DNA of 64,000 bases from JABSSA01 sp039984715 (lineage in GTDB: Bacteria; Pseudomonadota; Alphaproteobacteria; Rhodobacterales; Rhodobacteraceae), in assembly GCA_039984715.1 (NCBI GenBank), contig JBDWUA010000014.1:310001-374000 (forward strand). Direction: 5' to 3'. Positions 42,040-50,698 of the stretch are shown in pieces. The notes below the pieces were generated by a model. It had not been told where the DNA came from and did no database searches. It saw nothing but the letters and a program-made list of their open reading frames with translations. Every line of letters starts with the position of its first letter. The stretch's first letter is position 1. The position numbers were made by a program, and so were the translations under genes.

Positions 42040-42729
42040 TCAGTCCCCGGCGTTTACGTGACGCACATTTTCGACGTCTTCTTCAGCTTCATGACTTACG
42101 ATGAGGCCTTCGGCTTCGCCGCGCCAAATACGCCAGGTTGCTTGGACAAAACGGAATAACAAAAGCGCCATACCGAAGGGCAAAATTGCATAAGGGATAA
42201 AGCGTGGAATTTTCTCGTAGGCCTCACCCTCATTCATCAAGGGTTCGATCCAACGCAACCAGCCCGGCATTTCGATGTCGATCACTTCATACCACGCGCG
42301 ATACGATGTGCGCTTCATCTCTTCAAAGCCGCTTGGAAACCATCGCCCTGTCGTCTGTGGCAGATTGGCGAAATTCGCCCAATAATCCCACGCGCCCTTC
42401 AGCAACAAAAACGCGAACGAGATGCAAATCGCGCCAGCGATCAAGCCAAAAATCCGCCGCCCCGCAGGGCCACACAAATTGACGATCACATCGACACCCA
42501 GATGCGATGTCGTTTTGACCGCATAGCTTGCACCAAACAAAACCAGCCAAGCAAACAGGAAAGAGACCATCTCTAAGCCCCAAATCAACCCGGTGTTAAA
42601 TCCGTAACGCAACACAACATTGATAAAGGTGATGATCACCATCGCCGCCAATAGCAAAGCGATGATTGATTCTTCTAGTTCGTTCACAAATCGCGCGAAA
42701 CCAGTGTATTCTTGCTTTGAAGCTGACAT
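42040..42729 (-). CDS. dctQ: TRAP transporter small permease, DctQ-type
   Basis: A 229-residue TRAP small subunit with four main membrane helices (ESIIALLLAAMVIITFINVVLRYG, EMVSFLFAWLVLFGASYAVK, GLIAGAICISFAFLLLKG and YAILPFGMALLLFRFVQ). The RGFNTGLIWGLEMVSF segment is typical. It is longer than the usual 160-190 residues, with an extra loop between helices 3 and 4 (residues about 115-160) and an acidic C-terminal tail. ATG 42729 replaces the longer frame reading back to 42786, which runs through a terminator-like hairpin. Confidence 0.9.
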   Translation of the reverse strand: MSASKQEYTGFARFVNELEESIIALLLAAMVIITFINVVLRYGFNTGLIWGLEMVSFLFAWLVLFGASYAVKTTSHLGVDVIVNLCGPAGRRIFGLIAGAICISFAFLLLKGAWDYWANFANLPQTTGRWFPSGFEEMKRTSYRAWYEVIDIEMPGWLRWIEPLMNEGEAYEKIPRFIPYAILPFGMALLLFRFVQATWRIWRGEAEGLIVSHEAEEDVENVRHVNAGD

Positions 42730-42756
42730 GTCCCTGCCCCCGTCTTCCCTGCAGGT

Positions 42757-42793
42757 AAAAAAGAACCCCGACCATGCATAACACAATCGGGGT
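42757..42793 (-). terminator. Intra-operon attenuator between dctP and dctQ
   Basis: On the minus strand ACCCCGA and TCGGGGT pair around a 15-base loop and are followed by TTCTTTTTT. It lies between the binding-protein stop and the dctQ start, and would give more DctP than membrane subunits. Confidence 0.75.
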
Positions 42794-42802
42794 GCAATTA
42801 TT

Positions 42803-43807
42803 TTAGTTTACAGCGGCGTTGATCGCCTGAGCTGCGTCGATGTTTTCTTGGCCAACATCGCCTTTGAACTGGTCCCAAACAGGTTTCATGACTGCAACCC
42901 ATTCAGCGCGCTGATCTGCATCCAGTTGACGGACGACGCCACCTGCTTTGATGACTGCGGCTTTTGCTTCGTCATTCACTTGGGTGGATTCTGAATTCCG
43001 CGTTGTGGTCACTTCGTCCACGATGGTTTTCAGCTGCGTGCGCACATCGTCTGGCAGGCTGTCCCAAAAATCAACCGAGGTCACCAAAAGATAATCGATG
43101 ATGCCGTGATTGGTTTCTGTCACACCGTCCTGAACTTCAAAGAACTTTTTGCCATAGATATTTGACCACGTGTTTTCCTGTCCATCGACAACGCCGGTTT
43201 GCAACGCGCCGTAAACTTCTGAAAACGCCATCGGCTGCGGTGAGCCACCCAAAGCGGCCATTTGCGCTTTTAGCACGTCCGAGTTTTGCACACGGAATTT
43301 CAGACCACTTGCGTCTGATGGAGAAACCAGCGGCTTGTTCGCTGACATTTGTTTCATACCATTGTGCCAGAACGACAGACCCAACAGACCGCGACGCACC
43401 ATGGATTCTTTCATGGCCTGTCCAGTTTCAGACGCTTGAAACGCATCAACTGCATCAACGTTTGAGAACATGAACGGCAAATCGAAAATGCGGAATTGCT
43501 TGGTGAATTGTTCGAACTTGGACAAGGACGGAGCAGCCATTTGCACATCGCCCTGCAACATCGCTTCCAACACTTGGTTGTCATTATAAAGCGTCGAGTT
43601 TGGGAAAACCTCCATACAGGCCTTGCCGTTCATCTCGTCGTTCACACGTTGCTCCAAAAGCGAAGCCGCAATCCCCTTGGGGTGCTTGTCTGTGTTGGTC
43701 ACGTGGCTGAATTTGATTACGATTTCACCGTCGTCACACGCGGCCGCAACAGCATTTGCACTGACTGTCAGGGCAAGCGCCGCAACAGTTGCTTTCAACA
43801 TCTTCAT
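42803..43807 (-). CDS. dctP: TRAP transporter substrate-binding protein, DctP-type
   Basis: A 334-residue periplasmic binding protein. The signal peptide is MKMLKATVAALALTVSANAVAAA, followed by the mature start IVIKFSHVTNTDKHPKGIAA. The conserved Arg-containing ligand segment is GLKFRVQNSDVLKAQMAALGGSPQPMAFSEVYGALQTGVVDGQENTWSNI. ATG 43807 has GGGAGGAAA 6 bases upstream, so the 23-residue longer frame is rejected. It is the first gene of the dctPQM-like operon, downstream of two UAS-like palindromes. Confidence 0.94.
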   Translation of the reverse strand: MKMLKATVAALALTVSANAVAAACDDGEIVIKFSHVTNTDKHPKGIAASLLEQRVNDEMNGKACMEVFPNSTLYNDNQVLEAMLQGDVQMAAPSLSKFEQFTKQFRIFDLPFMFSNVDAVDAFQASETGQAMKESMVRRGLLGLSFWHNGMKQMSANKPLVSPSDASGLKFRVQNSDVLKAQMAALGGSPQPMAFSEVYGALQTGVVDGQENTWSNIYGKKFFEVQDGVTETNHGIIDYLLVTSVDFWDSLPDDVRTQLKTIVDEVTTTRNSESTQVNDEAKAAVIKAGGVVRQLDADQRAEWVAVMKPVWDQFKGDVGQENIDAAQAINAAVN

Positions 43808-43997
43808 CTCTGATTTCCTCCCAGAGTTTCGCATTTTTGTTTGCGACATTCCCCGACGTCGCAGTGAGGGTATCACACCATATCTAGGACAGCGTGAAAG
43901 CCCCTAGTTTTTGCCACCCCATTACAATTAAAAAATTTATACTTTTCTGGCTCTTACAGGGCATACTTGCAGTTTCATCACCGCAAGCATAACAAAC

Positions 43998-44049
43998 TTG
44001 TGCGAAATCCCGCACGACCTGATTGCAGGTTGTGCGGAAATCCGCACAA
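43998..44049. promoter_or_regulatory. Two tandem DctD-like UAS palindromes
   Basis: TTGTGCG-AAATCC-CGCACGA (43998-44017) and TTGTGCGGAAATCCGCACAA (44030-44049) are 20-base palindromic sites, the second perfect apart from its AA centre, with centres 32 bases apart. They resemble upstream activator sites known for rhizobial DctD and lie 190-240 bases before dctP, just past the dctD stop. Confidence 0.7.
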
Positions 44050-44057
44050 TGCGTTAT

Positions 44058-45287
44058 CTAATCATTCCGGTAATCTTCGGCTTTCAGACCGTGCCGTGTC
44101 AGTTTGTCGTAAAACGTCTTTCGCGGCAGCTGTAACCCTTCTGCGGCCACAGACGCGCTGCCCCCGGTTCGCAATAATGCTTGGATCAACAACGATCGTT
44201 CCACCCGAGCCATTTGTTCGGTCAGCCCCAGATCAACCGGGGTTGCGCGATCTTCTACGCCAAGGGCAAATCGCATGGCTTCTGCCATCAATGCACGCGC
44301 ATTACCGGGCCAATCGCGGATCATCAGATCGGCCACAATGTCTTGCGATATCTCGGGCGCAGTTAAACCAGCTTGTTCTGAGGCCTGGGCAACGTAGTGG
44401 CGAAACAGAACCGGTATATCATCGGGACGCTCTGCCAATGAAGGAATACGCACGGGCATCGCCTCAAGGCGGTAATACAGATCGGCACTAAACGCGCCCA
44501 TGTCAGTCATGTCTTGAAGGTTTTGTGTACTGCCAGCAATCACACGTACGCCAATGCCGTTTTCCAACTGTTCCAACAGCATCATTTGAGTTTCTGCTGG
44601 CACCTGTCCAATCTCATCAATCAGCAGGCTGCCACTTTGGGCTTTCTTCAACGCATCGGACAACGCGTCCACGGTCAGGCCGGACCCCGCCCGTTTTTCA
44701 AACGGCGCTTTGGACCGCGTAGAACTCAGATGTATGACTTCGGCGACTTTGGACACACCGCTGCCTTGCGGGCCCATGACCAACACATCAACATCAAGTC
44801 CTGCGGCGCGGCGCACCTGATTCCGCAAACGTTCGGATTGCTCAGATAGGCCGATCAACATCCGCGCGGCTGGATCGCCGCTTTCGACCAAAGCCTTTAG
44901 ACGGCGATTTTCCAGAACCAACGCCCGCGTTTTGAGAGCACGCTGCAAAACCGGTAACAAATCATCCGGAGCGCAGGGTTTTTCAAGAAAATCAAACGCG
45001 CCTTGACCAACAGCACGCACCGCCATTGGTATATCGCCTTCTCCGGTCAACAGGATAACGGGTAATTCTGGATCGATCTTTCTGGCATGATCCAAAAGAT
45101 AAAAGCCATCGCGACCAGGCATGCGGATGTCTGACAGGATTATCCCTTCGAAATTTGGCGATATGTGGTCCTTTGCAGCAATGAATGCGCTGGCCAAGAC
45201 TGGTGTCATATTGGCCAGTTCCAACGTTTGCGCCAACGCTTCTCGGACACTGGAATCGTCATCAACAACCAACACGCTGTGGTTCAT
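44058..45287 (-). CDS. dctD: DctD-like response regulator lacking the GAFTGA motif
   Basis: A 409-residue NtrC-family regulator with a receiver domain (phosphoacceptor Asp53 in LSDIRMPG; Lys in FLEKPC), a degenerate AAA+ domain (about 140-320) and a Fis-type HTH (about 365-400, ASVAAEGLQLPRKTFYDKLTRHG). The Walker A segment reads MGPQGSGVSK in place of the family GESGTGKE, and the GAFTGA loop that contacts sigma-54 is absent between KAPFEKRAG and the Walker B SLLIDEIG. It should still bind DNA but probably does not open sigma-54 promoters. It overlaps dctB by 4 bases and lies directly upstream of the TRAP operon. Confidence 0.88.
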   Translation of the reverse strand: MNHSVLVVDDDSSVREALAQTLELANMTPVLASAFIAAKDHISPNFEGIILSDIRMPGRDGFYLLDHARKIDPELPVILLTGEGDIPMAVRAVGQGAFDFLEKPCAPDDLLPVLQRALKTRALVLENRRLKALVESGDPAARMLIGLSEQSERLRNQVRRAAGLDVDVLVMGPQGSGVSKVAEVIHLSSTRSKAPFEKRAGSGLTVDALSDALKKAQSGSLLIDEIGQVPAETQMMLLEQLENGIGVRVIAGSTQNLQDMTDMGAFSADLYYRLEAMPVRIPSLAERPDDIPVLFRHYVAQASEQAGLTAPEISQDIVADLMIRDWPGNARALMAEAMRFALGVEDRATPVDLGLTEQMARVERSLLIQALLRTGGSASVAAEGLQLPRKTFYDKLTRHGLKAEDYRND

Positions 45288-47050
45288 TCCGCCGCCTCCT
45301 GCACCGCGTTCCAGCGTTCCAGTTCAACGGTAAATTCTGCGCCCTTATCGGTGTTGCGCCCCCGTATGTCACCGCCAAAACTTTGCACAATGCCGTAAGA
45401 AATCGAAAGACCCAGACCCATGCTGTCATGTCCTGTGTTGGCTTTGGTCGAATAAAACGGTTCGAACACTTTGTCCGGCATGTCGATTCCTGGACCTGTG
45501 TCAGCAAAGCTCACGCTTAGTTTTTCACCGTGATCAATCCGGATCGACAACGCCCGCACCTCACAATGCGCCATCGCATCCACTGCGTTATTAATCAAGT
45601 TCACGAACACCTGCCCCAATCGCACTTCGCCCCCCCGCACCCATACGGGGTCTTCTGGATACACCCTTTTCAGTTCCACATCAGAAGAGTGAACATGTGC
45701 CGATGTCAGCTCAATAGCGCTGTCCAGGATTGCGACGATATCAACCCGATCGGCAGGCGCGCTTTCTTGACGCGCAAAGGCGCGCAGGTTTTTGATAATA
45801 CGTCCCATCCGTTGCGCCATATCCGAAATACGCCCCAGATTGTCACGGGTGACATCCGCTTTGCCACGTTCCATGAATTTAACGCCGTTTTCAGCAAAGG
45901 ATTGGATGGCCATCAATGGCTGGTTCAGCTCGTGACTGATCCCCGCACTCATTTGGCCCAAAGCACTGAGTTTACCCGCCTGCACAAGGTCCGCCTGAGC
46001 CTGCGCCAGCGCTTTTTCAGCATCGATACGTTCTGCGACTTCACGGCGAAGGGCGACGTTGGCTTGGGACAATTCCGACGTGCGCATACTGACGCGTTCC
46101 TCAAGCAATGCGTTGGCTTCTGCCAGTGTCCGCCGGCGTTCCGTGGCCAAGAAAAAGATCGCGCCAAAGGCCAGACACAGCCCGCCGACTGCCATGGCCT
46201 GAAACTGCGCCAAACGCCGTGCGGGGGCCAAATCCGCCAGCACTTCGCCGGTGAACCCCACAACTGGAATTTGCCGCGTCAAATGGATTGCCTCTTTGGG
46301 TAAATACCGCCCCCATCCCAATTTCCAGATTTCGTGGCGCCCAATGTTTTTCGCATCAAAGGGGCGCACTTCGCCCTTGGGGGACACCAGCCCCGGATTG
46401 TCATCTGGTCGTGTCCAAAAGGTGATTTCCGAACGGTTCGTGAAAAATACAGTGCCTTTGGCGTCGGTGAAAAACAGTGCCGGGTTTGAGCCAACCCAAT
46501 CCAATTCCACATATCCCAAATTCACAATCGCCACCAAAGCCGCGCGAACACTGCCATCTGCACCAAAGATTGGGGCCGAAAATTTGAAAACGCGGGGGCC
46601 GTCATCGCCCCATTGTCCATGGCTCCACCCCAAGGCCCCTTGCAGTGCCCGGTCCAACAACTGCGGATCGATTGCACCTGCCGGGATGTCCGCAACAGCA
46701 GCAGCCCGGATCGTTTTTTCCGTATCGATCAGAATGAGGTTCAAGGACGATGTTTTGTCGGATACCTCTAACAACAACTGATTGGCGATTTCAGCGTCTG
46801 CGCCGCCCAAAACGGCCAATATTTCCGGACGGTCTGCGGTCAGAACGGCAACTTCGCGATAACGTTGCAATTGTCCCGTCAAACGGTCACTGGCCAATGC
46901 CAAGTCAGAGGCCGCCTGTCGCGCAACCCCGTCCAACGCCTGAAGATAGCCATACCGCCAAACGCCAGCGCAAATGGCAGAAACGGCAAGCAGTATCGCC
47001 AAAACCAGCGCCAACCTGCGTTTGATACCTGTCGCCATCACCTGTCCCAT
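45284..47050 (-). CDS. dctB: DctB-like sensor histidine kinase
   Basis: A 588-residue membrane kinase. The N-terminus has a membrane helix (RRLALVLAILLAVSAICAGVW), a periplasmic double-PAS-like sensing domain (about 40-285), a second helix (AMAVGGLCLAFGAIFFLATERRR), a coiled coil, the H box GISHELNQPLMAIQSFAENG, and the ATPase boxes FVNLINNAVDAM, FADTGPGIDMPDKVFEPFYSTK and GLGLSISYGIV. In rhizobia DctB senses C4-dicarboxylates. It ends in a 4-base overlap with dctD. An in-frame ATG at 47038 is an alternative start. Confidence 0.93.
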   Translation of the reverse strand: MGQVMATGIKRRLALVLAILLAVSAICAGVWRYGYLQALDGVARQAASDLALASDRLTGQLQRYREVAVLTADRPEILAVLGGADAEIANQLLLEVSDKTSSLNLILIDTEKTIRAAAVADIPAGAIDPQLLDRALQGALGWSHGQWGDDGPRVFKFSAPIFGADGSVRAALVAIVNLGYVELDWVGSNPALFFTDAKGTVFFTNRSEITFWTRPDDNPGLVSPKGEVRPFDAKNIGRHEIWKLGWGRYLPKEAIHLTRQIPVVGFTGEVLADLAPARRLAQFQAMAVGGLCLAFGAIFFLATERRRTLAEANALLEERVSMRTSELSQANVALRREVAERIDAEKALAQAQADLVQAGKLSALGQMSAGISHELNQPLMAIQSFAENGVKFMERGKADVTRDNLGRISDMAQRMGRIIKNLRAFARQESAPADRVDIVAILDSAIELTSAHVHSSDVELKRVYPEDPVWVRGGEVRLGQVFVNLINNAVDAMAHCEVRALSIRIDHGEKLSVSFADTGPGIDMPDKVFEPFYSTKANTGHDSMGLGLSISYGIVQSFGGDIRGRNTDKGAEFTVELERWNAVQEAAE

Positions 47051-47112
47051 TGACCCAATCTTATGACAGAGCCACCTTGCATTGAACAGTAGGTCAGGGT
47101 TTTGTCCGACTC

Positions 47113-48285
47113 ATGCAATTGCCCAGTTTGTCAGACCCCGCTTTCGTTCAAAACCCATACCCCACCTATGCAAAGGCGCGGGAAGCAGGGCCCATTTTGT
47201 GGTGGGATGCGATGAAAATGTGGGCGGCATTCGATCACGCGACAGTGCACGCGTTACTACGCGACCGTCGCATGGGGCGCGCGCCGCTGGCCCCCCGCCC
47301 TTGGCCCGAGCATTTACGTCCCTTCGCTTACTTTGAACAACATTCCATGCTAGAACTGGAACGCCCGCGCCATACGCGCCTGCGTGCCTTGGTTCTGCGT
47401 GCGTTCACGTCCCGTCGGGTGGCCGAACTGACCCCCGAAATCGAAGCGATTGCACAGGATTTGATCGCCTCTTTGCCAGATGGGCCCGTCGATCTGATCC
47501 CTGCCTATTGCGAACTGTTGCCTGTCCGCGTCATCGCGCGCCTTTTGGGTGTGCCCGAAGACCTGTCGCCAGATCTTTTACGGTGGTCTCATGACATGGT
47601 GGCCATGTATCAAGCTGGCCGTACGCGCGATATCGAAGACCGCGCCGCAACAGCCACCGTGGAATTCACTGAATTTCTGACGGATTACATCGCGAAACGG
47701 CGATCCTCTCCAGCTGACGACCTGATCACACATCTGATTGCCGCTGAAGAAGACGGGGAAAAGTTGTCCGCTGATGAACTGATCTCAACTTGTATCCTGT
47801 TGTTGAATGCCGGACACGAGGCCACAGTCCATTCGATGGGCAATGCCTTCAAATGTTTGTTGGATCACAAGACGGATCGCAAATATTTAGAACCCGAATA
47901 CATTGCAAACACAGTCGAAGAACTGCTTCGCTACGATCCGCCGCTGCATGTTTTCACCCGATTTGTGTACGAGGATTGCAACATTGGGTCGGTCGCGTTG
48001 AAACGCGGGGATGAAATCGCGTTGGTTCTGGGCGCGGCCACGCGTGATCCGGCGCTGTGCGACACACCAGACACGTTCACCCCCGACCGGAACGCAACGC
48101 CCCATACCAGCTTTGGCGGGGGGCCTCATTTCTGTGTCGGCGCGCCTCTTGCACGGTTGGAAATGCAGATTGCGTTACCCGCGTTGATGTTTGCGTGGCC
48201 GGATATGCGATTGACTGGCACGCCACGTTTTTGCAACACCTACCACTTTCACAAACTTGATCAACTCATTGCGATACCACGATAA
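47113..48285 (+). CDS. Cytochrome P450
   Basis: A 390-residue soluble bacterial P450. The I-helix oxygen-binding motif is NAGHEATVHS, the ExxR pair is EELLR, and the haem loop is FGGGPHFCVGAPLAR with the ligand Cys. The HTRLRALVLRAFTSRRV segment is the C-helix haem contact. No ferredoxin or reductase is adjacent, so electrons must come from elsewhere, possibly the Fpr at 53.6 kb. The substrate is unknown. Confidence 0.95.
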   Translation: MQLPSLSDPAFVQNPYPTYAKAREAGPILWWDAMKMWAAFDHATVHALLRDRRMGRAPLAPRPWPEHLRPFAYFEQHSMLELERPRHTRLRALVLRAFTSRRVAELTPEIEAIAQDLIASLPDGPVDLIPAYCELLPVRVIARLLGVPEDLSPDLLRWSHDMVAMYQAGRTRDIEDRAATATVEFTEFLTDYIAKRRSSPADDLITHLIAAEEDGEKLSADELISTCILLLNAGHEATVHSMGNAFKCLLDHKTDRKYLEPEYIANTVEELLRYDPPLHVFTRFVYEDCNIGSVALKRGDEIALVLGAATRDPALCDTPDTFTPDRNATPHTSFGGGPHFCVGAPLARLEMQIALPALMFAWPDMRLTGTPRFCNTYHFHKLDQLIAIPR

Positions 48286-48359
48286 AACAGGGTCAACGCC
48301 TCAGAGACACGTCGCGTCTCAACACTCAGAAATCATGTGCGCGGTCGCGCTCAATTGGA

Positions 48360-48833
48360 TTAATCCAATTGCCCCAAAGGCAAAGCTGTCGTTGATTTAA
48401 TTTCTTCCATCGATAGCAACGCCGTCACATTGTGCACGCGCACTTCCGAAATCAACGCTTGATAAAACGCATCATAAGCGCGTGCGTTTTTGACCCGGAC
48501 TTTAAGAATGTAATCAATGTCCCCAGCCAAGCGATGCGCTTCTTGTACTTCTGGTCGATCCCGCAACGCTTTCAAGAACATCGCCTGCCAATCCGCTTCG
48601 TGCTCAGACGTGCGGATCAAAACAAAGAAACACGCCTCAAACCCCAGCGCTTCTGCATCCAGCATAACGGTCTGCGCCCCAACGATCCCTGCGTCTCGCA
48701 GTTTGCGAATACGATTCCAAACAGGCGTCTTTGAAGACCCAACAGCCTTGGCAATATCGTCCAGCGATTGACTGGCATCACTTTGCAATTCGGACAGAAT
48801 TTTGCGATCCAATCCATCAATACGAACGCTCAT
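48360..48833 (-). CDS. Lrp/AsnC family regulator
   Basis: A 157-residue regulator with an N-terminal AsnC-type helix-turn-helix (IDGLDRKILSELQSDASQSLDDIAKAVGSSKTPVWNRIRKLRDAGIV) and a RAM ligand-binding domain (ACFFVLIRTSEHEADW, EAHRLAGDIDYILKVRVKNARAYDAFY). ATG 48833 is used in place of the 19-residue longer frame, matching the family start. It is divergent from the sulfate assimilation cluster by about 140 bases, making it a candidate regulator of that cluster; amino-acid ligands such as cysteine or methionine would be plausible. Confidence 0.93.
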   Translation of the reverse strand: MSVRIDGLDRKILSELQSDASQSLDDIAKAVGSSKTPVWNRIRKLRDAGIVGAQTVMLDAEALGFEACFFVLIRTSEHEADWQAMFLKALRDRPEVQEAHRLAGDIDYILKVRVKNARAYDAFYQALISEVRVHNVTALLSMEEIKSTTALPLGQLD

Positions 48834-48972
48834 TCTTAGTTCTCTCCAAAAACCGAAAAAGGGTACTGCTTGGGCAAGCATACAGGACATATGTTCTTAT
48901 CTCCAGCGGCATATGGCAACATAACGGGATAATTTCCTATATTGGTGTCAACAGTAGCGCGAGAGATGAGTC

Positions 48973-50388
48973 ATGGACCACTTCCCGATTTTTGTAGCCA
49001 CGTCAGGCCGTCGCATTGTCGTTTCCGGCGGCGCGGACGCAGCGCTTGCCAAACTGCGCTTGCTGATGAAAACGTCTGCGCAACTGAATGTATTCGCAGA
49101 CCAGCCTGCACCCGAAATCATCAAATGGGCATCCCAAGGCAAACTGCATTTGACAAAGCGCGCTATGGAACCGGGCGACACGTTATGTGCCGCATTGTTT
49201 TATGCCGCAAACGAAGATGCCGTTGAAGATGCGCGTGTGGCGTCCATTGCACATGCAGATGGGGCGATGGTCAATATCGTCGACAATCTGCAAGACAGCC
49301 AGTTTATCACCCCTGCCATTGTCGATCGTGACCCTGTCACGGTTGCGATTGGCACCGAAGGCGCGGCCCCTGTGTTGGCGCGGGCGATCAAGGCCGATCT
49401 AGAAGAACGCCTTCCTGTGGCCCTTGGACCATTGGCGCGCATTGGCAAGACGTTTCGCAAAGCCGCCGAAGCATTGCCCTTTGGTCGCGCGCGGCGTGAT
49501 TTCTGGCGCGACTATTACTTTACCAGCGGTCCACGCGCCGTAGCCGAAGGCGAAGCAGCCGTGCAACCGGCCCTGTTTTCACTGTTAAACGAACACATGT
49601 CGCGCAAAGATCGTGTGGGTCACATTGCCTTTGTGGGCGCAGGTCCGGGTGATCCAGAATTGTTGACCCTGAAAGCCCGTCGCGCATTGGATGAGGCCGA
49701 CGTCGTTATTTATGACCGTCTGGTTGGCACCGAAATTCTTGAACTTGCGCGTCGCGAAGCGACAATGATCGATGCTGGTAAAGAAGGCTTTGGCGCGCAG
49801 ATGAAACAAGAAGACATCAACGCGTTGATTGTCGAACACGCAGGCAACGGCGCGCAGGTTGTACGCCTGAAGGGCGGTGATGCGACCGTATTTGGACGTC
49901 TGGACGAAGAAATCGAAGCGGCCGAAGCTGCGAACATCACGTGGCATATTGTGCCGGGCATCACCTCTGCATCGGCAGCGGTTGCAGCCATCGGGCAAAG
50001 CCTGACACGCCGAGGACGCAACGCATCTGTGCGTATGCTGACCGGGCACGACATGAAAGGCTTTGCCGATCATGACTGGAAAACACTGGCCCGCACCGGT
50101 GAAGTCGCCGCTATCTATATGGGCAAAAAGGCCGCGCGGTTCATTCAGGGTCGCCTGCTGATGCATGGTGCCGCACCTGATACTGCGGTCACGATTGTCG
50201 AAAACGCATCGCGGACCAATCAAAAAATCTTGTCGACCACGTTGGGCGAATTGGAACCAACGCTTTCAAACGCGGGTCTGACGGGTCCGGCGCTTGTGTT
50301 CTATGGCCTCGCACCTCGTGCGGCGATGACACTTTGCGAAACAGAAGAAACCACATTGCGCAATTTGCAAACTCAGGAGGCTCTTTGA
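48973..50388 (+). CDS. cysG: Sirohaem synthase (multifunctional)
   Basis: CysG makes sirohaem from uroporphyrinogen III: the N-terminal half (about 1-215) is the precorrin-2 dehydrogenase/ferrochelatase and the C-terminal half (from about 217, HIAFVGAGPGDPELLTLKARRAL) is the SAM methyltransferase, with RLKGGDATVFGR and VPGITSASAAVAAIG. The 471-residue length is complete. The dehydrogenase GxGxxG reads VSGGADAALAK, which is looser than in E. coli. It overlaps the DUF2849 gene by one base and heads the sulfate assimilation operon supplying CysI with its cofactor. Confidence 0.95.
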   Translation: MDHFPIFVATSGRRIVVSGGADAALAKLRLLMKTSAQLNVFADQPAPEIIKWASQGKLHLTKRAMEPGDTLCAALFYAANEDAVEDARVASIAHADGAMVNIVDNLQDSQFITPAIVDRDPVTVAIGTEGAAPVLARAIKADLEERLPVALGPLARIGKTFRKAAEALPFGRARRDFWRDYYFTSGPRAVAEGEAAVQPALFSLLNEHMSRKDRVGHIAFVGAGPGDPELLTLKARRALDEADVVIYDRLVGTEILELARREATMIDAGKEGFGAQMKQEDINALIVEHAGNGAQVVRLKGGDATVFGRLDEEIEAAEAANITWHIVPGITSASAAVAAIGQSLTRRGRNASVRMLTGHDMKGFADHDWKTLARTGEVAAIYMGKKAARFIQGRLLMHGAAPDTAVTIVENASRTNQKILSTTLGELEPTLSNAGLTGPALVFYGLAPRAAMTLCETEETTLRNLQTQEAL

Positions 50389-50687
50389 TGCCACGCACCT
50401 TCACGCCAAAAGTCGTAACGGCCAACCACCTGATCAAAGGCGACGTGGTCTATCAGACTGAAACTGGCTGGTCGCGCGAACTGAAGGACGCCGAAGTCCT
50501 GACAGACGAAGCGCATGCAGATCTGCGGTTGGTGGAAGCCAGCCAACAAGTTTCAGAAATCGTCGGTGCATATCTGGCCGATGTCGCTGTGACAGATGGC
50601 GTTCCAACGCCGACCCACTTTCGTGAAGATTTTCGGGCGACGGGCCCGTCGAACTACTTCCATGGCAAGCAAACAGAACGCGCCTGA
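50388..50687 (+). CDS. DUF2849 small protein
   Basis: A 99-residue protein of the family always found between cysG and cysI in Rhodobacterales. It has a core TANHLIKGDVVYQTETGWSRELKDAEVLTDEAHADLRLVEASQQVSEIVGAYLADVAV and a tail HFREDFRATGPSNYFHG. Conservation of position implies a role in assimilatory sulfite reduction, such as CysI assembly or electron supply, but the activity is unknown. Its start shares a base with the cysG stop (TGATG). Confidence 0.87.
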   Translation: MPRTFTPKVVTANHLIKGDVVYQTETGWSRELKDAEVLTDEAHADLRLVEASQQVSEIVGAYLADVAVTDGVPTPTHFREDFRATGPSNYFHGKQTERA

Positions 50688-50698
50688 GGACATATCAG

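Noticed and set aside
45530..46303. A 257-codon rightward frame
   Set aside because: It lies antisense within dctB and has no start signal or family resemblance.
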